Shown one piece after another: positions 1 through 7,809 of a stretch of DNA of 64,000 nt. Origin of the DNA: Hippea alviniae EP5-r (GTDB taxonomy: Bacteria; Campylobacterota_A; Desulfurellia; Desulfurellales; Hippeaceae); assembly GCF_000420385.1 (NCBI RefSeq), contig NZ_ATUV01000001.1:372001-436000 (forward strand), given 5' to 3'. Below the pieces are notes generated by a model, which was given only the letters and a program-made list of their open reading frames with translations, had not been told where the DNA came from and did not search any database. Position 1 is the stretch's first letter. The number at the start of each line of letters is the position of its first letter. A program made the position numbers and the translations under genes.

Positions 1-1
1 A

Positions 2-1009
2 ATATTCAAACCGGGCTTTTCAACAGCAGAAAGGGTTACGAACATATCAGGTCGTGGCGTTGGAATGGATGTCGTAAAGACAAATGTTGAAAAACTCAAC
101 GGTATTATAGAAGTTAAGTCTGAACTCGGCAAAGGAACAACGATAATTTTAAAGATTCCATTGACACTTGCAATTATTCAAGCTCTGCTTGTTAAAGTTA
201 CGAAAGAGTATTATGCAATACCGCTTGTTAGTGTTGTTGAGACTGTAAGGATTACAAAAGACGATATAGATAAGGTTGAGAACAAAGATGTTTTGAGACT
301 GAGAGATAATATTATTCCGCTTGTATATCTTGGCGATACACTCGGAATAGGCAACAATAAGAGAACCCTTGATGGAAAAGAGATATATGTTGTCGTTGTT
401 GCCGTTGCAGAAAAGAGAATCGGCCTTATAGTTGATGAGTTGATAGGCAGGGAAGAGATTGTCATAAAATCGCTGGGTAATTACCTAACAAATATCAAAG
501 GTATATCTGGTGCGACAATAATGGGTGATGGTTCGGTTACCCTAATACTTGATGTTGCAAATGTTGTAAACGAAGCTGCCATTATATCGACCAATATTGA
601 AGACCATCTTATAGAGCTGTATGAGAAGGATAAGCCTATAGCTTTGATAGCTGCAAGAAAAGAAGAGATAAGAGAACAGCTTGCTCCGCAGCTTGAAGAG
701 AAGGGTTATAAGGTGATTTTTGCTCATACGGATAAAGAAGCACTTGATGTTGCATGCGAACATATAGCGGATTTGGTGTTTGTTGATTTGGGTATTTACA
801 TAAATGATGGATACAATCTTGCAAAAGCTTTAAGAAGTATGCCTGCGTATAAGACTGTTCCTATAATAGGTATATCGACTGACGGAACATTTGATAGAGA
901 AAAAATCAAGGAAGCAAGAATAAGCAAGGTTGTGTTTGCTCCGATTGAAGAAGAAGAGCTCAATCAAGCGCTTGAAGCGGCATCAAAGAAAAATATATTG
1001 GTTGCTTAA
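2..1009 (+). CDS. cheA: CheA histidine kinase, 3' part, with C-terminal receiver domain (partial)
   Basis: The reading frame is open from base 2, so the gene starts upstream of the window; 335 residues are visible. The first visible residues carry the end of the GHKL ATPase domain with the G-box GRGVGMD (residues about 17-23). A CheW-like P5 coupling domain follows (about 50-190), then a receiver-like domain (about 215-335). CheA autophosphorylates and passes phosphate to CheY, and P5 docks it to CheW and receptors. The receiver keeps an Asp at FVDL, but the usual beta5 Lys-Pro appears as Ala-Pro (VVFAPI), so its phosphorylation may be altered. It is followed after 10 bases by cheW. CheA-receiver hybrids are known in delta/epsilon-type chemotaxis systems. 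Confidence 0.95.
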   Translation: MFKPGFSTAERVTNISGRGVGMDVVKTNVEKLNGIIEVKSELGKGTTIILKIPLTLAIIQALLVKVTKEYYAIPLVSVVETVRITKDDIDKVENKDVLRLRDNIIPLVYLGDTLGIGNNKRTLDGKEIYVVVVAVAEKRIGLIVDELIGREEIVIKSLGNYLTNIKGISGATIMGDGSVTLILDVANVVNEAAIISTNIEDHLIELYEKDKPIALIAARKEEIREQLAPQLEEKGYKVIFAHTDKEALDVACEHIADLVFVDLGIYINDGYNLAKALRSMPAYKTVPIIGISTDGTFDREKIKEARISKVVFAPIEEEELNQALEAASKKNILVA

Positions 1010-1019
1010 GGGGGTGTAA

Positions 1020-1601
1020 ATGAACGCAAAAGATGTTGACCTGTTTGATAAAAGCTTGGCTTTAAACGAAGAGTTAGAAGAAGAGCTTGCCAAAAAGGGT
1101 AAAAAGACCGGCACCATAATAATGAAAGACGAGTATGAGCAAGTTGTGGGTTTTATTTTAAACAAGGAGCTTTATGGCATAGACATACTGGATGTTGAAG
1201 AGATAATAAAGCCTGTTGATTACACTTATGTTCCGAATACCCGTCCGTATGTTATGGGTGTTATAAACCTAAGAGGTAAGGTTATACCCGTTGTTGATTT
1301 GAGGGTTAAGTTTGGCTTTGTTGCAAAACCCATAACAGAGCAGACAAGAATTGTCATAATAAACCACGATGAGTTTAATGTTGGCTTTTTAGTTGATAAA
1401 ATAGAGAAGGTTTACTATGTTGAGAAGAAGAATATAGAACCCACGCCGCCCAATATTCCAGCAAACATAGAGAAGTATGTAAAAGGTGTTGGAAAAATGC
1501 CGAAGAAAATTATAACATTGCTTAACATCGAAGAGCTGCTTAAAGAGGGTGGCAGTCTCTATTCAAAAAGCGGTTCGACGGAGGTAGCCAAGAATGAGTG
1601 A
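1020..1601 (+). CDS. cheW: CheW chemotaxis coupling protein
   Basis: A 193-residue protein with one CheW domain (about residues 38-180). It includes the conserved GVINLRGKVIPVVDLR segment that builds the double beta-barrel interface. CheW links methyl-accepting receptors to CheA on the cytoplasmic face of the membrane. A charged N-terminal extension of about 35 residues (rich in Glu, Leu and Lys) precedes the domain and is longer than in minimal CheW. A GGGGTG Shine-Dalgarno lies just before the ATG. The 3' end overlaps cheV by 8 bases, which indicates translational coupling. Confidence 0.96.
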   Translation: MNAKDVDLFDKSLALNEELEEELAKKGKKTGTIIMKDEYEQVVGFILNKELYGIDILDVEEIIKPVDYTYVPNTRPYVMGVINLRGKVIPVVDLRVKFGFVAKPITEQTRIVIINHDEFNVGFLVDKIEKVYYVEKKNIEPTPPNIPANIEKYVKGVGKMPKKIITLLNIEELLKEGGSLYSKSGSTEVAKNE

Positions 1602-2550
1602 GAGAAACGAAGATAAGATTGATATACTCCAAGTCGGCACCAACCAGATGGAGCTGGTTGATTTCAGGATGTATGAGCTTAGGGAAGATGGCAAGATTTA
1701 TGAAGGTATTTACGGAATAAATATTGCAAAGGTAAAGGAAATAATAAAATATCCTAACTTAATAAAGATTCCATCAAAGGATTCGCTAATCGAGGGTATT
1801 TACAATTTGAGAGGAGAGGTAATACCAATCGTAAGCCTTGCCAAGTGGCTTGGCATCAATGAGCCACCAGATATCAAAACAAAAAAGGTTATTATTACAA
1901 TTTTTAACAACATAACTGTTGGTTTTATTGTTCATGATGCTAAAAGAATTAGAAGGGTATCTTGGCGTTTTGTTAAGCCACCAAGTGAAGTACTTGTGCA
2001 TCAGTATGGAAATAAGATAGTCGGCACTATTAACTTGGATGAAGAGCATGTAATGATTATACTTGACTTTGAGAGCATCTGCGAAGAGCTTGGTATATTC
2101 TCAGAAGATGATGTAAAAAGAATTAGGGATGTTGCTCTTCAAGGCGCAAAAGAGAAACCTAAGAAGGCTAAGATTCTTATTGCCGATGACTCTGCGACAG
2201 CAAGAAAGATAATAAAAGCAGCAGTTGAGCCGTTGGCTGAAAAAATTATAGAAGCAAAAGACGGTCAGGAAGCTTGGGATCTTCTCAATAAGCTTTATGA
2301 AGATTCTGGTGGTGATATAAGTAAAGTGCTCGACATAATTATTACCGATGTTGAGATGCCTAATATGGATGGATATAGGTTTACCAAGCTTGTGAAAGAA
2401 GACGATAGATTTAGGAAAATACCTGTGATAATGAATACATCCCTGTCTGGAAATGCAAACCTACAAAAGGCAAAAGAAGTTGGAGTTGACGATTTCTGCA
2501 CCAAGTTTGTTGCTGAAGAGTTTACTCAGGCTGTTTTAAGACATCTCTAA
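1594..2550 (+). CDS. cheV: CheV, CheW-receiver fusion
   Basis: A 318-residue fusion: an N-terminal CheW-like domain (about residues 20-170, with GIYNLRGEVIPIVSL) and a C-terminal receiver (about 192-318). The receiver has the acidic pair IADDS, the phospho-acceptor Asp in IITDVEMPNMDG, and the conserved Lys in CTKF, so it should be phosphorylatable. CheV proteins act as alternative couplers or phosphate sinks for CheA. With CheW beside it, the operon has two different couplers. The start ATG lies inside the end of cheW. Confidence 0.94.
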   Translation: MSERNEDKIDILQVGTNQMELVDFRMYELREDGKIYEGIYGINIAKVKEIIKYPNLIKIPSKDSLIEGIYNLRGEVIPIVSLAKWLGINEPPDIKTKKVIITIFNNITVGFIVHDAKRIRRVSWRFVKPPSEVLVHQYGNKIVGTINLDEEHVMIILDFESICEELGIFSEDDVKRIRDVALQGAKEKPKKAKILIADDSATARKIIKAAVEPLAEKIIEAKDGQEAWDLLNKLYEDSGGDISKVLDIIITDVEMPNMDGYRFTKLVKEDDRFRKIPVIMNTSLSGNANLQKAKEVGVDDFCTKFVAEEFTQAVLRHL

Positions 2551-2567
2551 ATGAAAGGAGCTTTGCG

Positions 2568-3056
2568 ATGGCTGCGAAGTTAAGCGTTGAGTGGATAAAT
2601 CCGTTTATAGAAGCAACCGAGGAGATACTTTCAACCGTTGCTTTTATTACACCAAAAAGAGGGCAACTTGCCCTAAAGAAGGATAATTCTGTTGAATATG
2701 ATGTTAGCGGTGTTATAGGAATTACAGGAGAAGCTATTGGTTCTATAGCTTTATCCTTTCCCAGAAAGGTTGCTATAAAAATAGTTAGCAACTTTACGGG
2801 AGAAGAAGTTGTGGGGATTGATGCCGATACGGCGGATGCTATAGGTGAGCTTACGAACATGATTGCTGGAAGAGCAAAGAAGATATTCTCAGACAAGGGT
2901 ATAAAACTTAAAATCTCTGTTCCTAATGTTGTTATAGGCAAAAACCATACGATATCTTCACCTAAGGGAACACCTACGATAATAATACCGTTTGAGTCGG
3001 AAGAGGGTAATTTTGCAATTCAGGTCTCTTTAGTTCCAAATCCGTCGGAGGAGTAA
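2568..3056 (+). CDS. cheX: CheX-like CheY-P phosphatase (CheC/CheX family)
   Basis: A 162-residue protein of the CheC/FliY/CheX fold. A phosphatase-type helix is visible at about residues 87-98 as DAIGELTNMIAG, giving the E-x-x-N pair that acts on phospho-CheY in this family. The single motif suggests CheX rather than CheC, which has two. Its role would be to dephosphorylate CheY-P. An AAAGGAG site precedes the ATG. It sits directly before a CheZ-type gene, so the operon encodes two unrelated CheY-P phosphatases. Confidence 0.85.
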   Translation: MAAKLSVEWINPFIEATEEILSTVAFITPKRGQLALKKDNSVEYDVSGVIGITGEAIGSIALSFPRKVAIKIVSNFTGEEVVGIDADTADAIGELTNMIAGRAKKIFSDKGIKLKISVPNVVIGKNHTISSPKGTPTIIIPFESEEGNFAIQVSLVPNPSEE

Positions 3057-3059
3057 AAT

Positions 3060-3779
3060 ATGGGTTCTCCACAGAGTGAGATTGATGCATTAATAGCTGA
3101 TTTCCAAAAGAGTGATAAGAACGAGGTTGACTCTCTGATAGACGATTTTGCGCAGCAGGAAGGCGAGAAGATAGAACTTGAGAAAAAGAAAGAAGTAAAA
3201 ACAGAGAAGAGTGTGGAAGATGTTGAAGGAGAGAAGCTGAAAGGTGTAAGACTACCGCCACAAGAACACAGGGTAATTGATAAGTTAGACGAGATAAATA
3301 AAGAGAGTGAAGAGAAGGTAAACAGACTGTTTGAGAAGCTTGAGTCAATCTCAGCGGAAGTTGACGAGATAGAGAGTTTAATAGAAAATATCAAGCCGTT
3401 TGTTAAAAAGCATAAGGAGTTTATGGACTTTTTTGTAGAGCATTTCCCAAAGACTTCCATAAAGAACAACTATGAGTATTTTAAAAACATAATGAACATA
3501 CTTGACGATATAGAGAATAAGGTTAACAGTGTAAGAGACAATACATTTGAGGCTATGGAGATTTTACAGTTTCAAGATATCACACGCCAGAAAATTGAGC
3601 GTGTGATAAGTGTGATTCAGGCTTTAAGGGATTATCTAAATAACTGGTTTGCGTCATCTTACGACAATGTGCCACGGGCAAGGGTGGCGCATACAATTGT
3701 TGATGAGAAAGAGAAGGAAAAAGTTGATAAAGAAGTTGAGGAAATAATAAAGCAAATGCAAAGAGGTGAGGTGAAATGA
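3060..3779 (+). CDS. cheZ: CheZ-type CheY-P phosphatase
   Basis: A 239-residue, highly charged, mostly helical protein. The C-terminal half has the CheZ signature LQFQDITRQKIERV (about residues 177-190). In CheZ, the Gln of the QDxTxQ motif orients the attacking water that removes phosphate from CheY-P. The long helical hairpin before it (about 80-170) fits the CheZ four-helix dimer. The acidic N-terminal part (about 1-70) is low-complexity and not recognised. ATG follows a GGAGGAG site after three bases spanning the cheX stop. The last 4 bases overlap cheY (ATGA). Confidence 0.85.
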   Translation: MGSPQSEIDALIADFQKSDKNEVDSLIDDFAQQEGEKIELEKKKEVKTEKSVEDVEGEKLKGVRLPPQEHRVIDKLDEINKESEEKVNRLFEKLESISAEVDEIESLIENIKPFVKKHKEFMDFFVEHFPKTSIKNNYEYFKNIMNILDDIENKVNSVRDNTFEAMEILQFQDITRQKIERVISVIQALRDYLNNWFASSYDNVPRARVAHTIVDEKEKEKVDKEVEEIIKQMQRGEVK

Positions 3780-4150
3780 AAATAATTACTATCGACGATT
3801 CTTCTACAATGAGAAGGATTATTAAGAATACACTTAAAAGAATAGGTTATGGCGATGAGATATTAGAAGCAGAAAACGGCAAGGAAGCATTAGAGATATT
3901 AGAAAATAACCCGGTTGATTTGATTATAACAGACTGGAATATGCCGGTTATGGACGGTTTGACATTTGTTAAAAAGATTAGGTCAGACTCTAAATATGAC
4001 GATGTGCCGATAATTATGGTCACAACTGAAGCGGCAAAAGAAGATATTATCACAGCTTTAAAAGCTGGAGTTAATAACTATATAGTGAAACCATTTACGC
4101 CACAGGTTTTAAAAGAGAAGATAGAGCAGGTATTGGGTTTGAAGGATTGA
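3776..4150 (+). CDS. cheY: CheY response regulator
   Basis: A 124-residue stand-alone receiver. All active-site residues are visible: the acidic pair in ITIDDSS, the phospho-acceptor Asp in IITDWNMPVMDG, the Thr in MVTTEAA and the Lys in NYIVKPF. Phosphorylated CheY binds the flagellar switch and changes rotation. It overlaps cheZ by 4 bases upstream, and its stop codon overlaps the TTG start of the next gene. Confidence 0.96.
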   Translation: MKIITIDDSSTMRRIIKNTLKRIGYGDEILEAENGKEALEILENNPVDLIITDWNMPVMDGLTFVKKIRSDSKYDDVPIIMVTTEAAKEDIITALKAGVNNYIVKPFTPQVLKEKIEQVLGLKD

Positions 4151-5010
4151 TAAGGCTTGAGAGTGTAAGCAAAAGATACAAAAAGGGCTCGTTTTTTGGG
4201 CGAGAGTTTGTCAATGTTTTAAAAAATGTATCACTTAAAATAGAAAAAGGCGAACATGTTGGAATAATAGGTGAGTCTGGTGCGGGCAAGTCAACTTTAT
4301 GCAGGATTTTGAGCTTACTTGAGCTTCCCGATAGTGGCTCTGTTTTCTTAGAAGATGAAAAAATCACAAAGAAAAACATAAAAGCAAAAAGAGGGATGGT
4401 TGGCATGGTTTTTCAAGACCCTGCCACATCCCTTGACCCTTTGATGAGTATAAGGGATACTTTAAGAGAAGCGAAAAAGCTTGATAATGATGAGCTTAAG
4501 GTGTGGCTTGAGAAGGTTGGACTTGATGAGAGTGTTTTAAAGAGAAGGCCATCTGAGTTGAGTGGCGGTCAGCAGCAGAGAGTTGCCATAGCAAGGACTC
4601 TTATCTCAGGTGCTGAGTATGTTGTGTTTGATGAGTTTACAAGTGCCTTAGATGTTTCAACCCAAGCCAAAATAGTTAATATGATTTGTGATTTGAATAG
4701 GGATAAGGATTTTGCATTTATCTTTGTATCACATGATGTAAAGCTGATTGGTTATCTCTCAGATAGGATTTATGTGATATATAAGGGCGAGATTGTTGAA
4801 AAGCTTGTAAGTCTAAAAGAGTCAAAGCATCCATACACGAAGGCTTTACTTGAGAGCAGAGTTAGTGAATCAAAGGTTGGTGATGTATCTTATGATGGTT
4901 GCAGTTTTTATCCTTTTTGTCCTTATAGAATGGATAAATGCAAGGATAAGAAGCCACAGTTGTATAGATTATCTGAGAATTCATGCGTAAGGTGTTTTCT
5001 ATATGATTGA
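4147..5010 (+). CDS. ABC transporter ATP-binding protein, oligopeptide/nickel type, orphan
   Basis: A 287-residue ATPase. It has Walker A (GESGAGKST), the signature LSGGQQQRVAIAR, Walker B (YVVFDEF) and the H-loop (VSHD). The C-terminal end carries four to five cysteines (YDGCSFYPFCPYRMDKC), as in the C-terminal domain of DppD/OppF-type ATPases. Such subunits energise uptake of peptides, nickel or related solutes. No permease or binding protein lies nearby, so its partner must be elsewhere. The start is a TTG overlapping the cheY stop (TTGA), and the 3' end overlaps rlmN by 8 bases. It is therefore co-transcribed with chemotaxis genes. Confidence 0.88.
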   Translation: MIRLESVSKRYKKGSFFGREFVNVLKNVSLKIEKGEHVGIIGESGAGKSTLCRILSLLELPDSGSVFLEDEKITKKNIKAKRGMVGMVFQDPATSLDPLMSIRDTLREAKKLDNDELKVWLEKVGLDESVLKRRPSELSGGQQQRVAIARTLISGAEYVVFDEFTSALDVSTQAKIVNMICDLNRDKDFAFIFVSHDVKLIGYLSDRIYVIYKGEIVEKLVSLKESKHPYTKALLESRVSESKVGDVSYDGCSFYPFCPYRMDKCKDKKPQLYRLSENSCVRCFLYD

Positions 5011-6031
5011 TATACTCTCTTTGGATTATGAAGAGTTAAGAGATAAACTCGTTGAGCTTGGATATGAGAGATATAGGGCTGAGCAGATATTCAACTTTCT
5101 TTATAAGCATAGAATAGAAGATTTTTCGGAAATTACCGTTTTAAAGAAGGGTGTAAGGGAGCAGCTAAAGAAAGAGTTTTTCATCTATAAATTTAAATCT
5201 GCAAGAAGTGTTGAAGCCGAAGATGGAACGAAGAAGTATCTATTTGAGCTTGACGATGGGTTGTTTGTTGAGAGTGTGCTTATTCCTATGGAGCGTGATA
5301 GGTTTACAATCTGTGTGTCAACTCAGGTTGGCTGTAGAATGGGATGTAAGTTTTGTGCAACTGGCAGGATGGGTTTTAAAAGGGATTTGGCTGTGTCAGA
5401 AATAGTAAATCAAGTTAGATATATCTTAAAGGATAATAATCTAAAGACGGCCAATGTTGTGTATATGGGAATGGGAGAGCCGCTCGATAATTATGAAAAC
5501 TCTATTAAATCGATAAGGATTCTGATTGATGATAGGGCATTTGCCATCTCGAAAAGGAGAATAACACTTTCTACATGTGGAATAACGCCGATGATAGAGA
5601 GATTGAAGAAGGATTTACCTTATATAAACCTTGCCATCTCGCTGCATAGTGCTATATCTGACAAAAGAACTCTTATTATGCCTGTAAACGAGAAATATCC
5701 AATAGACGAAGTGCTTAAAAGTTTAAAGGATTTCCCGCTGCCAAGAAGAAAGAGAATAACATTTGAGTATGTGATGATTAAAGGTATCAACGACTCTAAA
5801 GCCGATGCAAAAGCCCTTCTTAGGGTTATGTCCAATTTTAAGAGTAAATTGAATATTATACCTTTAAATAAGCATGACCTTTTAGGAACAAAGTTTGAAC
5901 CAACACCTATGGACAAAATTGAAAAGTTTGCCGATTATTTGAGAAATAAGGGAATGTTTGTCACTATAAGAAAGTCCAAGGGTTCGAATATTAATGCTGC
6001 CTGTGGCATGCTCGCCACAAAAGTTTCATAA
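5003..6031 (+). CDS. rlmN: RlmN, dual-specificity 23S rRNA/tRNA adenine-C2 methyltransferase
   Basis: A 342-residue radical SAM enzyme that methylates C2 of A2503 in 23S rRNA, and A37 in some tRNAs. The CxxxCxxC cluster motif is seen as CRMGCKFC at about residues 111-118. Its last Cys corresponds to one of the two catalytic methyl-carrying cysteines; the C-terminal one is in NAACGML near residue 335. The SAM motif is GMGEPLDN. Length is normal. It converges on ruvC, the two stop regions overlapping by 6 bases. Confidence 0.96.
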   Translation: MIDILSLDYEELRDKLVELGYERYRAEQIFNFLYKHRIEDFSEITVLKKGVREQLKKEFFIYKFKSARSVEAEDGTKKYLFELDDGLFVESVLIPMERDRFTICVSTQVGCRMGCKFCATGRMGFKRDLAVSEIVNQVRYILKDNNLKTANVVYMGMGEPLDNYENSIKSIRILIDDRAFAISKRRITLSTCGITPMIERLKKDLPYINLAISLHSAISDKRTLIMPVNEKYPIDEVLKSLKDFPLPRRKRITFEYVMIKGINDSKADAKALLRVMSNFKSKLNIIPLNKHDLLGTKFEPTPMDKIEKFADYLRNKGMFVTIRKSKGSNINAACGMLATKVS

Positions 6032-6490
6032 GTTATGCGTGTATATGTGTGTTAAAGCCAAAGCCAAAGCATCGGAGACATCTAATAACTCATCTTTTAG
6101 GGATACCTTGAGAGTTTTTTCAACGACAAATTTTATCTGATTTTTATCTGCTGCACCATATCCGCAGATTGCCTGCTTTACTTCTCGTGGTGAGTATTGA
6201 TATACATTTATGTTTTTAAATTTTGCAGCGACGATTACAGCTGCCTTTATCTCGCTTAGTATCATGGCGGATTTTATATTGACCGAGTGAAATGGAGATT
6301 CTACGGCTAACTCTTCTGGTTTATATTTTTCTATTACTTTTAGGATAAACTCGAATACTTCGAATATTTTATCGGTTTGCTTTAATCTGTTGTTTATTTT
6401 TTTTATTTCCCAAAAGGAGTGTTTTGTAGATGAGTCTATTAGACCGCAGGCAGTTATTTTACTACCCGGATCTACCCCTAATATAAGCAT
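6026..6490 (-). CDS. ruvC: RuvC Holliday junction resolvase
   Basis: A 154-residue endonuclease that cuts Holliday junctions with RuvAB. Acidic catalytic residues are visible: Asp7 (LGVDPGS), Glu in AVESPFHS and the C-terminal Asp in DVSDALALALTH. Length is typical. Its 5' end overlaps the 3' end of the upstream LysM/P60 gene by 29 bases, so both are probably read from one transcript. ruvA and ruvB are not in the window. Confidence 0.95.
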   Translation of the reverse strand: MLILGVDPGSKITACGLIDSSTKHSFWEIKKINNRLKQTDKIFEVFEFILKVIEKYKPEELAVESPFHSVNIKSAMILSEIKAAVIVAAKFKNINVYQYSPREVKQAICGYGAADKNQIKFVVEKTLKVSLKDELLDVSDALALALTHIYTHNL

Positions 6491-7721
6491 ACTGGGTATT
6501 TACACCAAGAACCCTTTTTGCACCGACAAACCTTTTCCAGTAATACTTCGTGAATCTTGATATTTTAACGCCACTTTTTCTGCCTGCTGCATGGATAAAC
6601 TTGCCATTTCCTATGTAAATTGCAACATGAGTTACCCTTGCATAGTTCATTGTGTGAAAGAAGAGTAAATCACCCGGCTGCAAATGTTTTACAGAAACAG
6701 GCACACCAGCTGCCAAATACTGCTCTTCTGCCGTTCTTGGAAGATTGATGTGGAATTTTTTGTATATCTTTTGAACAAAGCCAGAGCAGTCTATACCATG
6801 CTTTAGACTATCGCCACCAAATTTATACGGAACACCAATGAACCTTTCTGCGTATTTTACGAGTGCATGTCTCTCTTCGTTTAATATTGAGTATCTGAGT
6901 TTTAATCTTTCACTTTCTTTTAGATTTAGATTTGGCACAAATATGATTTGACCAACTCTTATATTGTTGCCAGATATATCATTTAATGTTCTTAGAACCC
7001 CAATATCTGTTTTAAATTTTTTGGCTATTTTCCACAAACTATCGCCTTTTTTTACCTTGTATATAGTGGAATAGAGCAAATACTTTGGTGGTATGAACAA
7101 ATTTTCTTCTCTGCTTATTTTTATCTTTTCTGTTAAATCTTTAGGCAACACTATTAAGTCGCCAGGATGGATAACCTCTTTTAAGTTAGGGTTTAGTTCT
7201 CTTAATTTCTGAAGAGTTAAGCCAAATCTTTTTGCTATGGTTCTTAAGGTATCACCCTTTGCTACTATATAATAGCCATCACCTATATCTCCTGGTTTTG
7301 GCCTGTTTTGTGCTTTTGCATGCTCTTTTGGTAAAATAATTTTTTGTCCTGGTCTTATCCTTAACCAATCTATATTTGGATTCGCGTTTTTTAGTTGTTC
7401 ATAGGTGTAGTTGAGCTTTTTTGCTATTTTTATGAGAGTATCGCCTTTTTTTACTATGTAAACATTTGCTGTTTTTGTATTGTTTTGTGTTTTTTTGGCT
7501 GTTTTTGTTCGCGTGTCAGGTATTTTTATTTTGTCTTTTGGTTTTATTTTTAGCCAGTCAATATTTGGATTGATTTTTTTTATAGATTCTGGTTTTATGC
7601 CGAACTTATGGGCTATTTTTATAAGTGTATCACCCTTTTTGACAGTGTAAATCTGATAAGCTTTAGCAGAAAGCGAAAAAGTGAGTAAGCTTAAAACCAA
7701 TAAAAACCTTAGTACGAGCAT
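6462..7721 (-). CDS. Secreted peptidoglycan hydrolase: four LysM domains plus NlpC/P60
   Basis: A 419-residue exported protein. The chosen start (ATG at 7721) gives a clear signal peptide (MLVLRFLLVLSLLTFSLSA). An upstream in-frame extension would bury it. Four LysM repeats follow, each beginning with KKGDTL, AKGDTL or KKGDSL, for peptidoglycan binding. The C-terminal NlpC/P60 domain has the catalytic Cys in GIDCSGF and His in THVAIYIG and FIHAAG. It probably cleaves peptide stems (D-Glu-diaminopimelate endopeptidase type) in the periplasm. No Shine-Dalgarno precedes the ATG, and a sigma70-like promoter sits so close that the mRNA should be leaderless. Confidence 0.92.
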   Translation of the reverse strand: MLVLRFLLVLSLLTFSLSAKAYQIYTVKKGDTLIKIAHKFGIKPESIKKINPNIDWLKIKPKDKIKIPDTRTKTAKKTQNNTKTANVYIVKKGDTLIKIAKKLNYTYEQLKNANPNIDWLRIRPGQKIILPKEHAKAQNRPKPGDIGDGYYIVAKGDTLRTIAKRFGLTLQKLRELNPNLKEVIHPGDLIVLPKDLTEKIKISREENLFIPPKYLLYSTIYKVKKGDSLWKIAKKFKTDIGVLRTLNDISGNNIRVGQIIFVPNLNLKESERLKLRYSILNEERHALVKYAERFIGVPYKFGGDSLKHGIDCSGFVQKIYKKFHINLPRTAEEQYLAAGVPVSVKHLQPGDLLFFHTMNYARVTHVAIYIGNGKFIHAAGRKSGVKISRFTKYYWKRFVGAKRVLGVNTQYAYIRGRSG

Positions 7722-7730
7722 GATGTAAAA

Positions 7731-7759
7731 TTTATACAAAAAGAAGTTATGTTTTTCAA
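7731..7759 (-). promoter_or_regulatory. Promoter of the LysM/P60 gene (predicted leaderless)
   Basis: On the minus strand TTGAAA (7759-7754) and TATAAA (7736-7731) are separated by 17 bases. Only 9 bases lie between the -10 box and the ATG at 7721, so transcription should begin within about 3 bases of the start codon. Confidence 0.6.
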
Positions 7760-7809
7760 GACAAAAACTAATTTTGGATATATAAGTATTTGACATAAAC
7801 AATCTATTC

